Part shown: piece by piece, positions 35,720 to 44,598 of the stretch | How positions within the stretch are numbered: the first letter of the stretch is position 1 | Layout: each line of letters starts with the position of its first letter | NCBI GenBank assembly: GCA_963810775.1 | Contig: CAWEOT010000001.1 | Span: 295,152 to 359,151 of the forward strand | Direction of reading: 5' to 3' | From: DATBVX01 sp963810775 | Lineage (GTDB): Bacteria; Pseudomonadota; Gammaproteobacteria; Steroidobacterales; Steroidobacteraceae | DNA length: 64,000 nucleotides | The notes under the pieces: model-generated | The model's database searches: none | The model's input: only the letters and a program-made list of their open reading frames with translations | What the model was told of the DNA's origin: nothing | Position numbers and translations under genes: made by a program

Positions 35720-36580
35720 TCAGTTGCGAGCAGCGTCCGGCAGAGCGTGCAGATAGACGTAGAGGGCGACAATCTCCGCATCGGTAAGTTGCGATAGATT
35801 CGATTGCGCCCACGCGCCCATCACACCAAGTTTCCTCCCGCCGAGCGCGACGCCGGTTCGCAACAGCTGCGCGAATGCTTCCGGTGAATAGGCAGCCACT
35901 ACCCGCAGATCCGGACTGGTGAAATCGGGATTGGAAGTACCGCGCAGATCAGTCCCGTGACACTGAACGCAGCTCGTCCGCGCGAGGTAACGTCCGTGGG
36001 TCGCTTCTTCGCTCGTTGCTTCGGGCGGCGGAACGGTCTCGGCGATGAGCTGTGCCACCAGCTTGAACTTGCCGGTGGCAAAGCCGATGCGACCGACCGG
36101 GCCCAGCGAGAAACTGGGGCCCGGTCCGTCGACCGCCGGCAGGCTCTTCAGAAACGCGATGATGCGCCCCAGGTCTTCGTCAGTGAGCAGAATGAACCCT
36201 TCCGATGGCATGACTACCATGCTGTGACCATCGGGCCGCAGACCATGCCTGATCGCGACGACGAGCTCCGCGTCGCTGTACTTGCGGACCGCGGCCGTCA
36301 GATTCGGTGCCACGACATGCGCGATGATCGGCTGGTCGAACAGGACACCGCCCTCAGCCTCCTTGCCATGGCAGCCTGCGAAGCAGCCGTGAATGGTGGC
36401 GAGTCGTCGTCCCTCGAGGATCGATTCGGGATCTGTCGGAATCGATATTGAGACGGCGGGGATCTCGTAGGTGTGGCGCAGCAGGCTCTCGGAGCGAACG
36501 TACGCTGCGACGTACGCGATGATCGCCACCGCGACCAGGCTTCCCAGGGCGATGCCCACCCACCGGAGCAGACGCTTCAT
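35720..36580 (-). CDS. Membrane-anchored dihaem c-type cytochrome
   Basis: The 286-residue protein has an N-terminal membrane anchor (about residues 8-28) and two cytochrome c domains facing the periplasm. The first haem motif is C66-FAG-C70-H71, a CX3CH form with one residue more than the canonical site. The second is the ordinary CVQCH (about residue 205). Distal Met ligand candidates lie in VVMPSEGF and LGVMGAW. It resembles cytochromes of alcohol or sugar dehydrogenase chains. The neighbouring SRAP gene ends only 48 bases away but is functionally unrelated. Confidence 0.88.
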   Translation of the reverse strand: MKRLLRWVGIALGSLVAVAIIAYVAAYVRSESLLRHTYEIPAVSISIPTDPESILEGRRLATIHGCFAGCHGKEAEGGVLFDQPIIAHVVAPNLTAAVRKYSDAELVVAIRHGLRPDGHSMVVMPSEGFILLTDEDLGRIIAFLKSLPAVDGPGPSFSLGPVGRIGFATGKFKLVAQLIAETVPPPEATSEEATHGRYLARTSCVQCHGTDLRGTSNPDFTSPDLRVVAAYSPEAFAQLLRTGVALGGRKLGVMGAWAQSNLSQLTDAEIVALYVYLHALPDAARN

Positions 36581-36809
36581 TGTTGTTCTCGTTTTGGAGA
36601 GGCGCCGAAGTTTGGCGGTTACTCAGGCTCGGCGCAATGTACCCGCCGCCCGGAGACGTGTTCCGATTGCACGCCTCACTTTGTGACTTGATGGTGTAGG
36701 CGATGGATCTCCTCGCACGTCCTTGACGTACGGAACCCGCGCACTGCACAACAGGGAACCTGGCCGGTTTTGAATTGCCCAACCCACGTTCACGACAGAG
36801 GAGATGGTC

Positions 36810-37169
36810 ATGGCCTACGTAGACGGATTCGTTCTTCCCATCCCCAAGCGCAACACGAAGAAGTATGTCCGCATGGCGCGCCTCGCGGGCAAGGTCTGGC
36901 GCGATCATGGCGCCCTCGAATACCACGAATGCATCGCCGACGATGTCAAGCCGGGCAAGCACACCTCATTTCCGCAGTCCGTGAAGCTCAAGCGCGGCGA
37001 AGTGGTGTGGTTCTCATGGATCGTGTACCGGTCCCGCAAGCAGCGCGATCGCATCATGGCCAAGGTAATGAAAGACAAGCGCCTCGCGAACATGATGGAC
37101 CCGAAGGCGATGCCGTTTGACGGCAAGCGCATGTTCTGGGGCGGCTTCAAGGAGGCCGTCAGCCTCTAG
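36810..37169 (+). CDS. DUF1428 family protein
   Basis: The ATG at 36810 sits 6 bases after GAGGAG and gives 119 residues; an ATG at 36804 directly abuts the ribosome site and is less likely. The protein begins MAYVDGFVLPIPKRNTKKY. It contains GALEYHECIADDVKPGKHTSFPQSVKLKRGEVVWFSWIVY in two blocks and ends with FDGKRMFWGGF, the full DUF1428 pattern (ferredoxin-like, dimeric alpha-beta barrel fold). The biochemical function of the family is not established. Confidence 0.9.
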   Translation: MAYVDGFVLPIPKRNTKKYVRMARLAGKVWRDHGALEYHECIADDVKPGKHTSFPQSVKLKRGEVVWFSWIVYRSRKQRDRIMAKVMKDKRLANMMDPKAMPFDGKRMFWGGFKEAVSL

Positions 37170-37209
37170 CGAAGGCCTCGACCTGCGTCGCGCGCGAGCT
37201 GCTCCAGCG

Positions 37210-37780
37210 CTAGCCGGGCTTTCGCTGTAGCGCTCTGCGCACGAACCGTACTGCGAACCAGCAGAACAGGACGACCAGCGCAATCGCCGCGAGCGGGACC
37301 AGCACTGCGAGGAGCGAGACGAGGAGTGCGCCACCGAACTCCGCTGTCGCGATGACCGGGTTGCCGAGTCCTCCGGTCAGTGCGGTGGATTTCGCACGCA
37401 GCATGGCCGTCACGCCTTGTGTCAGGCCCGCGGCACCACCGCCCGCGATGAGAGCAGTCGCCCATTTCACCATCGGCGGCAGGTCGACCATGACGGCGGC
37501 AGCAATCACCGTGCCGGCGGCGAATGCGGCGGGCGTCGCAATGACGTCGAGCACGTTGTCGACGCCCGGAATGTAGTAGGCGCTGATCTCCACGATCGCC
37601 GCGATGCCGAGCATGACGAGCGCGGGCAGTGTTCCGAGCCAGGCGAAGCTCTGGCTCTAGCTCCAAATGGCCCGTGTACGCGGCGATGCTCGCCACGAGC
37701 AACGGCAGGAAGATGCGAAAGCCAACGGCTGCTGCGAGCCCAACCCCGAGCGCGACAGAAACAACGAGTTCAACGGACAC
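37210..37780 (-). CDS. DUF4126 membrane protein, frameshifted
   Basis: The first frame (from the ATG at 37780) gives MSVELVVSVALGVGLAAAVGFRIFLPLLVAS and AAYTGHLELEP. After about 37650 the other frame continues the same protein with SFAWLGTLPALVMLGIAAIVEISAYYIPGVDN, then further helices ending at 37210. Together they make an ordinary DUF4126 protein of about 190 residues with five or six membrane helices. A single-base change restores the frame. Function unknown. Whether this is a sequencing error or recent decay cannot be decided here. Confidence 0.8.
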
Positions 37781-37807
37781 GCTCTAACCCCGGCCGCAGA
37801 TGCGGCT

Positions 37808-38227
37808 CTAGTTCTCTGCGTTGGATCTGGCGTGAGAATGACTGGCTGCCGCTATTTCGTCGCCCGGTCGCGAGGCGACCCACTTCAGCAGCTCGTCGAG
37901 TGCCGGGCAGAGCGCCTGTCCCCAGGCGGTCAGGCCATATTCGACCTTGGGCGGAACCTGAGGATGGACGATTCGCCGCACGATGCCGTCGGCCTCCATC
38001 TGGCGCAGCTGCTGAGTCAGCATCTTTTGCGAAACCTGTGGGATCGCGCGCTCGAGATCCGAGAACCGCAACAACTCGCCTTCAAACAGGTGAAACAGAA
38101 TCGTGAGCTTCCAGCGACCCTCAATCATCTTGAGCGCTTGCTCGATGCCTTTGCCCGCCGAGGCTGGCGTGTGTCCGCGATCCTTACGCTCCGGTAAGTA
38201 CCTTACTTTTTCGTGCGTTCTTGTCAT
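37808..38227 (-). CDS. HxlR-family transcriptional regulator
   Basis: The 139-residue protein is a winged-helix HxlR regulator. It shows the family blocks GRWKLTILFHLFEGELLRFSDLE, VSQKMLTQQLRQMEADGIV and the wing VHPQVPPKVEYGLTAWG. Such regulators often control an adjacent, divergent detoxification or redox gene. Here the NTF2-like gene begins on the opposite strand within about 20 bases, a standard regulator-target layout, so the shared intergenic bases are the likely operator. Confidence 0.92.
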   Translation of the reverse strand: MTRTHEKVRYLPERKDRGHTPASAGKGIEQALKMIEGRWKLTILFHLFEGELLRFSDLERAIPQVSQKMLTQQLRQMEADGIVRRIVHPQVPPKVEYGLTAWGQALCPALDELLKWVASRPGDEIAAASHSHARSNAEN

Positions 38228-38247
38228 TTGGCGAGCCTATCCACAAC

Positions 38248-38631
38248 ATGGACTCGAGGCAATTCAAGTGCGCTGCGCGCGCGTCCCGCTTCCCGGAGGA
38301 CTCATGGCTCTCGAGCTACCAAACACCCATTGCCACTTACTTCAGAGAGGACAGACGCGACGCCGAGGCTATCGCTCAGTGCTTTACCGAGAATGCCGTC
38401 GTGAAGGACGAAGGGCGCACCTATGCTGGTCGGTCCGCAATCAAGCAATGGAAAGCCGATGCGTCGGCAAAATATCAATATGTGAGTGAGCCTTTCGCGT
38501 GCGAACAGCAGGAAGGAAAGACTGTCGTCACCAGCAGGCTCACCGGAAACTTTCCCGGTAGTCCTGTGGATCTTCGATACTTCTTCGAGCTTGCAGGCGA
38601 CAAGATCGCATCGTTGGAAATCATTCCATGA
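38248..38631 (+). CDS. NTF2-like (SnoaL-type) protein
   Basis: The protein (127 residues from the ATG at 38248; a start at 38221 would overlap hxlR) has the cone-shaped NTF2/SnoaL pattern. IATYFREDRRDAEAIAQCFTENAVVKDEGRTYAGRSAIKQW, read in parts, is the typical N-terminal half, and LTGNFPGSPVDLRYFFELAGDKIASLEI the typical C-terminal half. The fold binds or isomerises small hydrophobic molecules; no catalytic residue set is evident. The extra N-terminal residues (DSRQFKCAARASRF) are unusual, and the true start may be further in. Likely a target of the divergent HxlR regulator. Confidence 0.85.
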   Translation: MDSRQFKCAARASRFPEDSWLSSYQTPIATYFREDRRDAEAIAQCFTENAVVKDEGRTYAGRSAIKQWKADASAKYQYVSEPFACEQQEGKTVVTSRLTGNFPGSPVDLRYFFELAGDKIASLEIIP

Positions 38632-38635
38632 GCGA

Positions 38636-40700
38636 CTACTTGGACTGGGTCTCTTCCCGCTCAAGCTGCAGGTCGAGCGGCTGGCCGCTCCATCCGGCAA
38701 TCACGGTGGGAGCGTGGCCCATGGCCGAAAATGAAAGCGTGCTGCCTGCGAGCGCACTCGGAATGTAACCCACACCATCATCGTCCAGGCCGAGCTGCAG
38801 CTCGCTGCCGTAGCGATCGCCGATCATTTCGACCGCGAAAACCTGCTGCAGAGGCTTGCCGCTATCCGCCTCACGCACTCTGACTTCCACGCCCATATCT
38901 TGACGCATCGGAACCGTCAGGTCGGCGACGGGTGAGCTGAACGAGATCCGCTCGCGGAACATTTCGTATCCGGGCTTGTAGACCGTCAGCACGAAGTCGC
39001 CCGGTTCGATCCCGACAAGCGCGAATTGCCCGAAATCGTTCGAGTGGCCTTGCAGCCGGTTGCGCGACCAACCCGCTTCTGTGGGCCAGATGTACACGTC
39101 TGCTCCAACAACGGGAACCTTACCGCCTTCCTCGAGTACGTGAGCGGAAAGCTGTGCCCTCGGCACATCGATGTCGAACACGGTGTCGTCCGAGATGTGG
39201 ACAAGGCGGCTCTTGTAGACGTCGTCGACCCAGAAATAGTAGTCACCCACGGGCAGGTCTTCGATCACGTATTCGCCTTGCTCGGACGTAGACGCTCCAT
39301 AGAAGTACACGGGTTGCTCCACGGCAGGCCGGGGCCTCACGCGCACGCCAGGTACCGCTTTTCCGCCGTGAGTTACGCGGCCGGACAATTGCGCACCGGG
39401 CGGAAAATCGAGATTGACCGTGATGTCGGAGTCCGCAGGCATCTGCACCGTTTTCGACAGTTGGCGTCGCATGCTGACGTCGGCAGTCACTTGCACGGGC
39501 CCGGGCCGCACGCCATGCAGTGCATACGCGCCACGATCATCGACGTGAACGTCCGCACGGGGATCCCCGGCATCGCCGTCGCGGTAAAGCGAAATGCTGA
39601 CGCGCTTGAGATCCTCAGGCCGCAAGCCGGTGAGCACGCCGCGAATGCTGTGGCCCGCGCTCAGAGCGAGCACGATCCTCTCGATACGCTGGTTTCTGGC
39701 CAGCACGATTTCCCGTGCGACGCTGCCGCTTTCCGCCTGGCTCGTCAGCTGGTACCGGCCAGCTGCGAGGTGCTGAAACGAAAAGTCGCCAGTGTCGTAT
39801 GTCGGCACCGAAACCGCCGAAACCTTGCTCGATATCGAACAAGCCCACAGCTCCCGCGACCGGCGTAACGCCATCCGCAGTCGTGAGTCGGCCGCTGATG
39901 GTACCGCCGGCAGAAAGTCCGATCTCCAATGGCGATGTGCACGTGGCCGGCGACGACGTTGAGTTCCCGGCCCGCATAATCTTGCGCACTGATCTCCAGC
40001 GTGACGCGACCGGCAGGAAGGCCGTCCAGAACGAACGATCCGTCCGTTGCTGAGTTGACGCCGACGCGCGAACGCCAGTTTCCCTCGAAGCGTTCCGTAC
40101 CGACCTCCCGAAAGCCGACACTTGCAGCCGCGATTCCGGCACCGGAGGCCTCGTCGTAGATGCGACCGCGCAAGCTGTGGCCGGGGCGCAGCGGCAGGAC
40201 TATTTCCGACGTCGCTTTACCTTTAATGAGGCGCAAGCCTCGTGAGCTCGAAGCGCTGATAACCACGAGCGCTGGCAGTAACGTCCCAGCTGCCCGGCGG
40301 CAGGTACTGCCACTCGAACCGTCCGTCGGCCGTCCGGAAGGTTTGCATACCCGGGACCTCTTCTACCATCTTGACCACTACACCTCCCCGATTGGTCACT
40401 TGAGTTCCCTGAAATTCCAATTTGAACTCGCGCACGGGCTTGCGCGTGACGGCGTCAATGACACGGCCGCGGAAAGTCCCGAAGGCGGACGCGGAATCGT
40501 CTTTGGGCGGTGCGGAGGCGGGCTCGGTGTTCGCAGGCAGTTGCACTTTCGAGGGTGGGCTATCGATCGAGGCTGGCTTCTCGGCCTGCGATGGCACGTT
40601 CACAACGTCGCGCGAGCGCATCGCCCATCGTCCGAGTAGATGCGAGGCAGACGAGGAACGCGATGCCAAGGACGAGCCGGCGGCGATCGAGAAGGTCCAT
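38636..40700 (-). pseudogene. Carboxypeptidase-regulatory-like repeat protein, multiply frameshifted
   Basis: An ATG at 40700 starts a signal anchor (MDLLDRRRLVLGIAFLVCLAS). The following about 660 residues are spread over three frames but read as one protein of tandem beta-sandwich domains: FRGRVIDAVTRKPVREFKLEFQG, SLRGRIYDEASGAGIAAASV, ISGRLTTADGVTPVAGAVGLF, LSGRVTHGGKAVPGVRVRP. Each matches the CarboxypepD_reg-like pattern of a GxVxD strand followed by PvxxAxV. At least three frame changes are needed, near 40640, 40240, 39960 and 39800. The last frame runs intact for over 380 residues to 38636. The clustering of shifts suggests a decaying gene, although sequencing error is possible. The role would be envelope or cell-surface. 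Confidence 0.75.
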
Positions 40701-40775
40701 GACGGGGAGCTATGCCCAACACTACAAGCCCCGCGACGAGGATGCGCTGCTACTCAAAGCGCTGCAAGCAGCGCT

Positions 40776-41522
40776 TCACTTAATGGCGTAGACGAGATTT
40801 ATCGTCGTCAGCTGATCGGTCTTCTCGAGCCCCTCAGGCGGATCGGTGTTGTGACGCACGGTATACGCGACACTCAGAGCGAGTGTGTCCGTCATGCTGA
40901 CGCGCACCGCGAGCTCGTTGTTGGCGGAGGTATTGTCTGAGCCGGCTTCGACGAGGAGCTTTTCACTGAGTGTCGTGTTGGCTGTGAGCTTGTGTTCGTA
41001 GTCAAGGCTCGCATTCGCGACTGCATCCTCGGATCTCTCGCCCTTGATGCGTTCCACGACGTCGCCGAATTCATCCTTGATCAGATCTTCGGGCCGCAAC
41101 AACCGATAGCCCGCGCCAAGCGTGGCCGTAAATTTTGTGGCCTCCGTCTGGATGAAGTGATAGCCGACACCGGCAGACAGCGAACCCTGGTAGTCGAAGC
41201 CACTGAAACTGTCGTCCTCATAGCGCAGAGCGCCGAAGGTGAAGAAGCGTTCGGTACGAGCGTAGTCGGAGCGCCAAAAAGTGTCCCATCGCTGAGCGGT
41301 CGTGATGTCGTTGCTTCTGCCATAGAGCCCGCTCATCGCCAGCGTATGCTTCCAGCGATTTTTTTCGTTGGTGAGATCGAGTTTCGCGTTCGCGGAGTTG
41401 GCGTCCGAATTGCCCTGTGTCATCACGAAACCGCCCTCGGCCTTTCCAAGCCAATCCGCCTGCGCCGCTCGTGGCGTGGTCGCGAGCACGAGCATGTAAA
41501 GAGCAAGTGAAGCAAGCCGCAT
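40776..41522 (-). CDS. DUF481 outer-membrane protein
   Basis: The 248-residue protein starts with a signal peptide (MRLASLALYMLVLATTPRAAQA). It continues with the DUF481 pattern WLGKAEGGFVMTQGNSDANSANAKLDL. A series of alternating beta strands ends in INLVYAIK, a terminal aromatic/hydrophobic strand fit for beta-barrel assembly. Members are salt-stress-inducible or unknown outer-membrane barrels. Upstream on its own strand is the tRNA segment; it appears monocistronic. Confidence 0.9.
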   Translation of the reverse strand: MRLASLALYMLVLATTPRAAQADWLGKAEGGFVMTQGNSDANSANAKLDLTNEKNRWKHTLAMSGLYGRSNDITTAQRWDTFWRSDYARTERFFTFGALRYEDDSFSGFDYQGSLSAGVGYHFIQTEATKFTATLGAGYRLLRPEDLIKDEFGDVVERIKGERSEDAVANASLDYEHKLTANTTLSEKLLVEAGSDNTSANNELAVRVSMTDTLALSVAYTVRHNTDPPEGLEKTDQLTTINLVYAIK

Positions 41523-41702
41523 CTGGTGACCTCCTTGTCGGCACGTGGAGACTCCCTATTTGTGGGATCGCGATGAGTCGCTTAGTGATGAGGAGAGGGA
41601 AGGAGTTCCTGGGGTCGCGTCGATAGAAGCGGGCGCGTTCGTGCCGTACGCTGCCGCCTTGCTATTGGCCGAGCCGCTTCTGTAGAATCCGCGTCCCTCA
41701 GG

Positions 41703-41779
41703 TGCGGGGTGGAGCAGTCTGGCAGCTCGTCGGGCTCATAACCCGAAGGTCGCAGGTTCAAATCCTGCCCCCGCTACCA
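41703..41779 (+). tRNA. metY: Initiator tRNA-Met (anticodon CAT)
   Basis: The 77-base cloverleaf has acceptor GCGGGG/CCCCGC, D arm, anticodon stem TCGGG/CCCGA with three G:C pairs next to the CTCATAA loop, T arm GCAGGTTCAAATCCTGC and an encoded CCA. The first base does not pair with position 72 (T:T), and the GGG/CCC anticodon stem is present; both are initiator hallmarks. In many gammaproteobacteria this gene lies directly before rimP-nusA-infB; here accessory genes follow instead. Confidence 0.95.
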
Positions 41780-41787
41780 CTTCTATG

Positions 41788-41820
41788 AAGGCCTCGGCGC
41801 GAACCGCCGGGGCCTTTTCA
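41788..41820 (+). terminator. Rho-independent terminator of the initiator tRNA
   Basis: AAGGCCTCGGCG (41788-41799) pairs with CGCCGGGGCCTT (41805-41816) over 12 base pairs with one U:G pair and a 5-base loop, followed by a T-run. It lies 8 bases after the tRNA. Copies of this terminator with the tRNA 3' end recur at 44.4, 47.5 and 49.0 kb, and a degenerate one at 42.5 kb. Confidence 0.9.
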
Positions 41821-42024
41821 TTTGTTCCGGTATCGACCCAAAGCAGACAGGCAGGCGCGGTACACAGCTACCAATCGACCGTTATCGGGCGCCACGGTAA
41901 TCACGCCGAGGGTGCGACGAAACACGCTCCGCGCCTCCTCCTCGTCTTTCCCGGCTAACACTTCCGCCAACTTGTCGATGACGAATCGATAGGCCGCTTC
42001 CGCCCGGGAAGCAATCGCACGCAC
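41818..42024 (-). CDS. Small hypothetical protein or gene fragment
   Basis: A 68-residue frame (EAAYRFVIDKLAEVLAGKDEEEARSVF, then VITVAPDNGRLVAVYRACLSAL) has balanced composition and a helical pattern. It has no family I recognise. It begins shortly before the GYD gene on the other strand and stops at the edge of the tRNA terminator, so it may be the truncated C-terminus of a larger protein. Confidence 0.3.
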   Translation of the reverse strand: MRAIASRAEAAYRFVIDKLAEVLAGKDEEEARSVFRRTLGVITVAPDNGRLVAVYRACLSALGRYRNK

Positions 42025-42121
42025 AAGCCCTAGTGGCGCACGGCTCAGGACCGTGCTTAAGTGAGGACGTAGCGATCAGTCGACCGCCAAGAAAGGCCTC
42101 ACTCAACAACGGAGGTGGACC

Positions 42122-42412
42122 ATGGCAACGTTTATAAGCCTATTAAACTTTACGGATCAGGGGATCCGGAACGTCAAAGACTCGCCGGCTCGGCTCGAAG
42201 CGTTCAAGGCGATGGCTGAAAAGCTCGACGTAGCGGTGAAGAGCGCGTATTACACCGTCGGGAATTACGACATTGTGATAGTCACAGAGGGCACCGATGA
42301 AGCGGCGATGACCGCGCTGCTGAAAGTGAGCTCGCTTGGCAACGTGCGAACGCAGACGTTGCGCGGCTTTTCCGTAGACGAGATCAAGAAAATCATCGGC
42401 AAAATGCCGTAG
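42122..42412 (+). CDS. GYD domain protein
   Basis: The 96-residue protein starts at an ATG after GGAGGTGG. It has the GYD pattern: MATFISLLNFTDQGIRNVKDSPARL, then SAYYTVGNYDIVIVTEG, with YDIV in the position of the family G-Y-D signature, and a C-terminal helix. The family has a ferredoxin-like fold and no established reaction. It is the only gene in the first small segment after metY. Confidence 0.9.
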   Translation: MATFISLLNFTDQGIRNVKDSPARLEAFKAMAEKLDVAVKSAYYTVGNYDIVIVTEGTDEAAMTALLKVSSLGNVRTQTLRGFSVDEIKKIIGKMP

Positions 42413-42491
42413 GCTCTGCGGCGGGATCTCGGGATCGCAACGAACGGGTATGCAGCCCTAACCTATGCGTCCCATGTGACCTTAAGCGACG

Positions 42492-42540
42492 TCGGAAATT
42501 AGCAATCCCGCTGCCACTTCTTACTAAGGCCTCGACGTGA
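42492..42540 (+). repeat. Degenerate copy of the metY 3' end/terminator block
   Basis: CCCGCTGCCACTTC...TAAGGCCTCGACG resembles the last tRNA bases plus the first terminator arm after metY, but the second arm is lost. The bases just before it (CGGAAATTAGC-AATC) also precede the copy at 44414, which shows the two junctions share history. Confidence 0.55.
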
Positions 42541-42994
42541 ACTCACTTCTCCGTTGAATCAGTCGCACTTGCCGCAAATCAACATGATTTCAAACTGACC
42601 GAAGTGGTCAGAGAACTTCGTGATCGGGCGCGGCATGGCGCGCATTTTGCGATCGCGAGTAATCGACCGTCCATCCGGTAATTACCGTGTTTGCACACTG
42701 TATGAAACGTCGAGGAGTCCCGTCGGTCGCCACCCGGAACACCATAATTAGCTACTCCCGCCAGATTCGCGCCGTGCGTTGCATTCAATAGGGCCTCCCG
42801 CTAGCAGCATGATCGCCGCTGCCAGCTTTCATCTAAGGCTAGTTATCTGCTGTCGTTTCCCGCGTGGACCTCAGCGCGTCGACTGGCTGCACTGGCTCGA
42901 TGATCCGCGAGACTCACGATGTTGGCCGGTGGGCCGCCAGCAGTCGGTGCAAGGGTCCAACTCTTGCTTTATCTGGGTGGAAGATTTCGACCGC
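42541..42994. other. Gap without a convincing gene
   Basis: No coding pattern with a recognisable family is visible. An even weaker echo of the metY-end block (CCGCTGCCAGCTTTCATCTAAGGCT) lies at 42816-42840. The remainder seems to be decayed or intergenic DNA. Confidence 0.3.
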
Positions 42995-43627
42995 TCATGG
43001 TTTCATCCCCTCCATCTGCGCCTTCGCCTCATTCGCTTCGCTCTTGGCGGGCGCTTTGACATCCGCGACGCGCTCGGAGAGGAGGTAGGCGACCATTGCC
43101 TCGCACTCACTCTCCGTCATCGTCTTGAAGTCGACGCCGGGCCGACGCTGGATGTCCTTGGTGAGATGGTTCGCGATCGCCTGGTTTGAGAACTTGCACA
43201 GATCCCGTTCCCGGTCCCCGCGCAGCCCGAGCGGCCCGCACTTGCCACTGGAACTGCACAGATCCCGCAGATGCGTCAGCTTGGGCGTTTCGCGAAACTC
43301 TACGATCGGCCCCGGCGCATTGACCAAAATCAGCCCGAACGCGAGCAGGTTGTCGCTGTTCTCGAGCCCAGGCACATCCACGAACAAGGGATCCGTCTTC
43401 GGCAACCCCTGAATCGTCGTCGGACTGATCGAAAAGTTGTCTAGCGGCGAATGGCAGGTCGCACACGTGCGTCCATTGCCCGCAAACGCCGCAGGCCCCG
43501 CGCTGCCCTTCTTGCACTGGAACGTGGCGCGATCTACATCACAGTTGAAAAATAACCGCTGCCCACGATCCACCTGCGATGCGCAAGCACCGAGCAACAG
43601 CACCACAATCATCGTTACGATCTTCAT
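42995..43627 (-). CDS. Monohaem cytochrome c-like lipoprotein
   Basis: The 210-residue protein has a lipoprotein signal (MKIVTMIVVLLLGAC, lipidation Cys at 15), so it would be attached to a membrane in the periplasm. One haem motif, CATCH, lies in GNGRTCATCHSPLDNFSISP, resembling di-haem peroxidase/MauG-type domains that begin with RGQRLFFN. A distal ligand could be the Met in DFKTMTESE. Four further Cys (CSSSGKC, LCKF, SEC) may form disulfides. It stands alone between two metY-end repeats. Confidence 0.8.
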   Translation of the reverse strand: MKIVTMIVVLLLGACASQVDRGQRLFFNCDVDRATFQCKKGSAGPAAFAGNGRTCATCHSPLDNFSISPTTIQGLPKTDPLFVDVPGLENSDNLLAFGLILVNAPGPIVEFRETPKLTHLRDLCSSSGKCGPLGLRGDRERDLCKFSNQAIANHLTKDIQRRPGVDFKTMTESECEAMVAYLLSERVADVKAPAKSEANEAKAQMEGMKP

Positions 43628-44413
43628 GTCCCTCGCCTCCTCTACGTTGCCTTACGTTTCTGATGAGCAGGGGGATATCTGGCGGGAATGTTTGGATTCT
43701 ATCTCCGGCGCAGACCCGAACCGGCGGTGACAGAAATTAGAAAGGGCCGTCGCGAACGGCCCTCTGTGCGGTGTCGTATGGGGTACCACATTGAGTAGCC
43801 CGTGACTTCCACAGCCCACATGCTGCGCCGATTGACTCGCTAGCGCAATGGATGGGCGCTGCGTTGTCAACCGCAAGGAAGACACCGACACGTCGCCATG
43901 CCGGGGCGTCGCCTTGCATCAGCAAGTTCGGCATCGGTGAGGTCGACGAGCCTGTCACTGGGACAATTAGTGGCGCAAATTTGGCGCGTTTGATCCGAAT
44001 CTCTCGCCCGAGCTAAGCAAAACAGAGGCGAAGGAGCGCGCGTTGCTGGTGTTGGACGCCAGTCTAGGTAGCCGGGAGGAGCGAACAGCCACGCTCAAAA
44101 CGGAGAGGAACACGGCCGACGCAAACGCTGACTTGGCGAGGGCTCAGCTGAATTCCGAGTTGCGGCGCCAACATGTTCCGGATACGGCGCTTCCGCCATA
44201 GGAAAACTGCGACCAGCACGATCAAGCGCTAGGTGGGCGCGAAGCGCGCCAGATGGAAGACGAAACGACGACCACGTATGTTCGCTAAAGGAAACTTTCC
44301 TGGCGCTACTTCGGAGGAAGGAGGGAGTGCGTGGCCTCGGCAAGCGAAATAACCTCATGGGCGCCAAGCTGCACGGACGAGGGGACGCCGCCTGCGGAAA
44401 TTAGCGAATCGGG
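43628..44413. other. Gene-poor stretch with one possible coding remnant
   Basis: The only coding-like feature is a start-less plus-strand frame, 43971-44201, preceded directly by a stop. It encodes about 76 residues, charged and helical (PELSKTEAKERALLVLDAS, then TERNTADANADLARAQLNS), and could be the end of a lost gene. No family is recognised. The rest shows nothing. Confidence 0.3.
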
Positions 44414-44481
44414 CCCCCGCTACTCTTTAATATATAGGCCTCGGCGCGAACCGCCGGGGCTTTTTCATTTGTCCGCTATCG
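44414..44481 (+). repeat. Copy of the metY 3' end plus terminator
   Basis: CCCCCGCTAC is followed by GGCCTCGGCGCGAACCGCC and GGGGCTTTTTCATTTGTCC, nearly identical to 41768-41835 after the intact initiator tRNA. The terminator stem is preserved. The tRNA body is absent. It separates the cytochrome lipoprotein segment from the DapA-like/OCD segment. Confidence 0.85.
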
Positions 44482-44598
44482 GGCCAAGAGCGGACATCCT
44501 TCGCTCGGTCACTCTATGGTAGTCAGACCTGAGCAGACGATCAGACATCGCCCGCCGGACTTGCACTAGATACCCGGCACGCTGATCCGGTCGATAAC

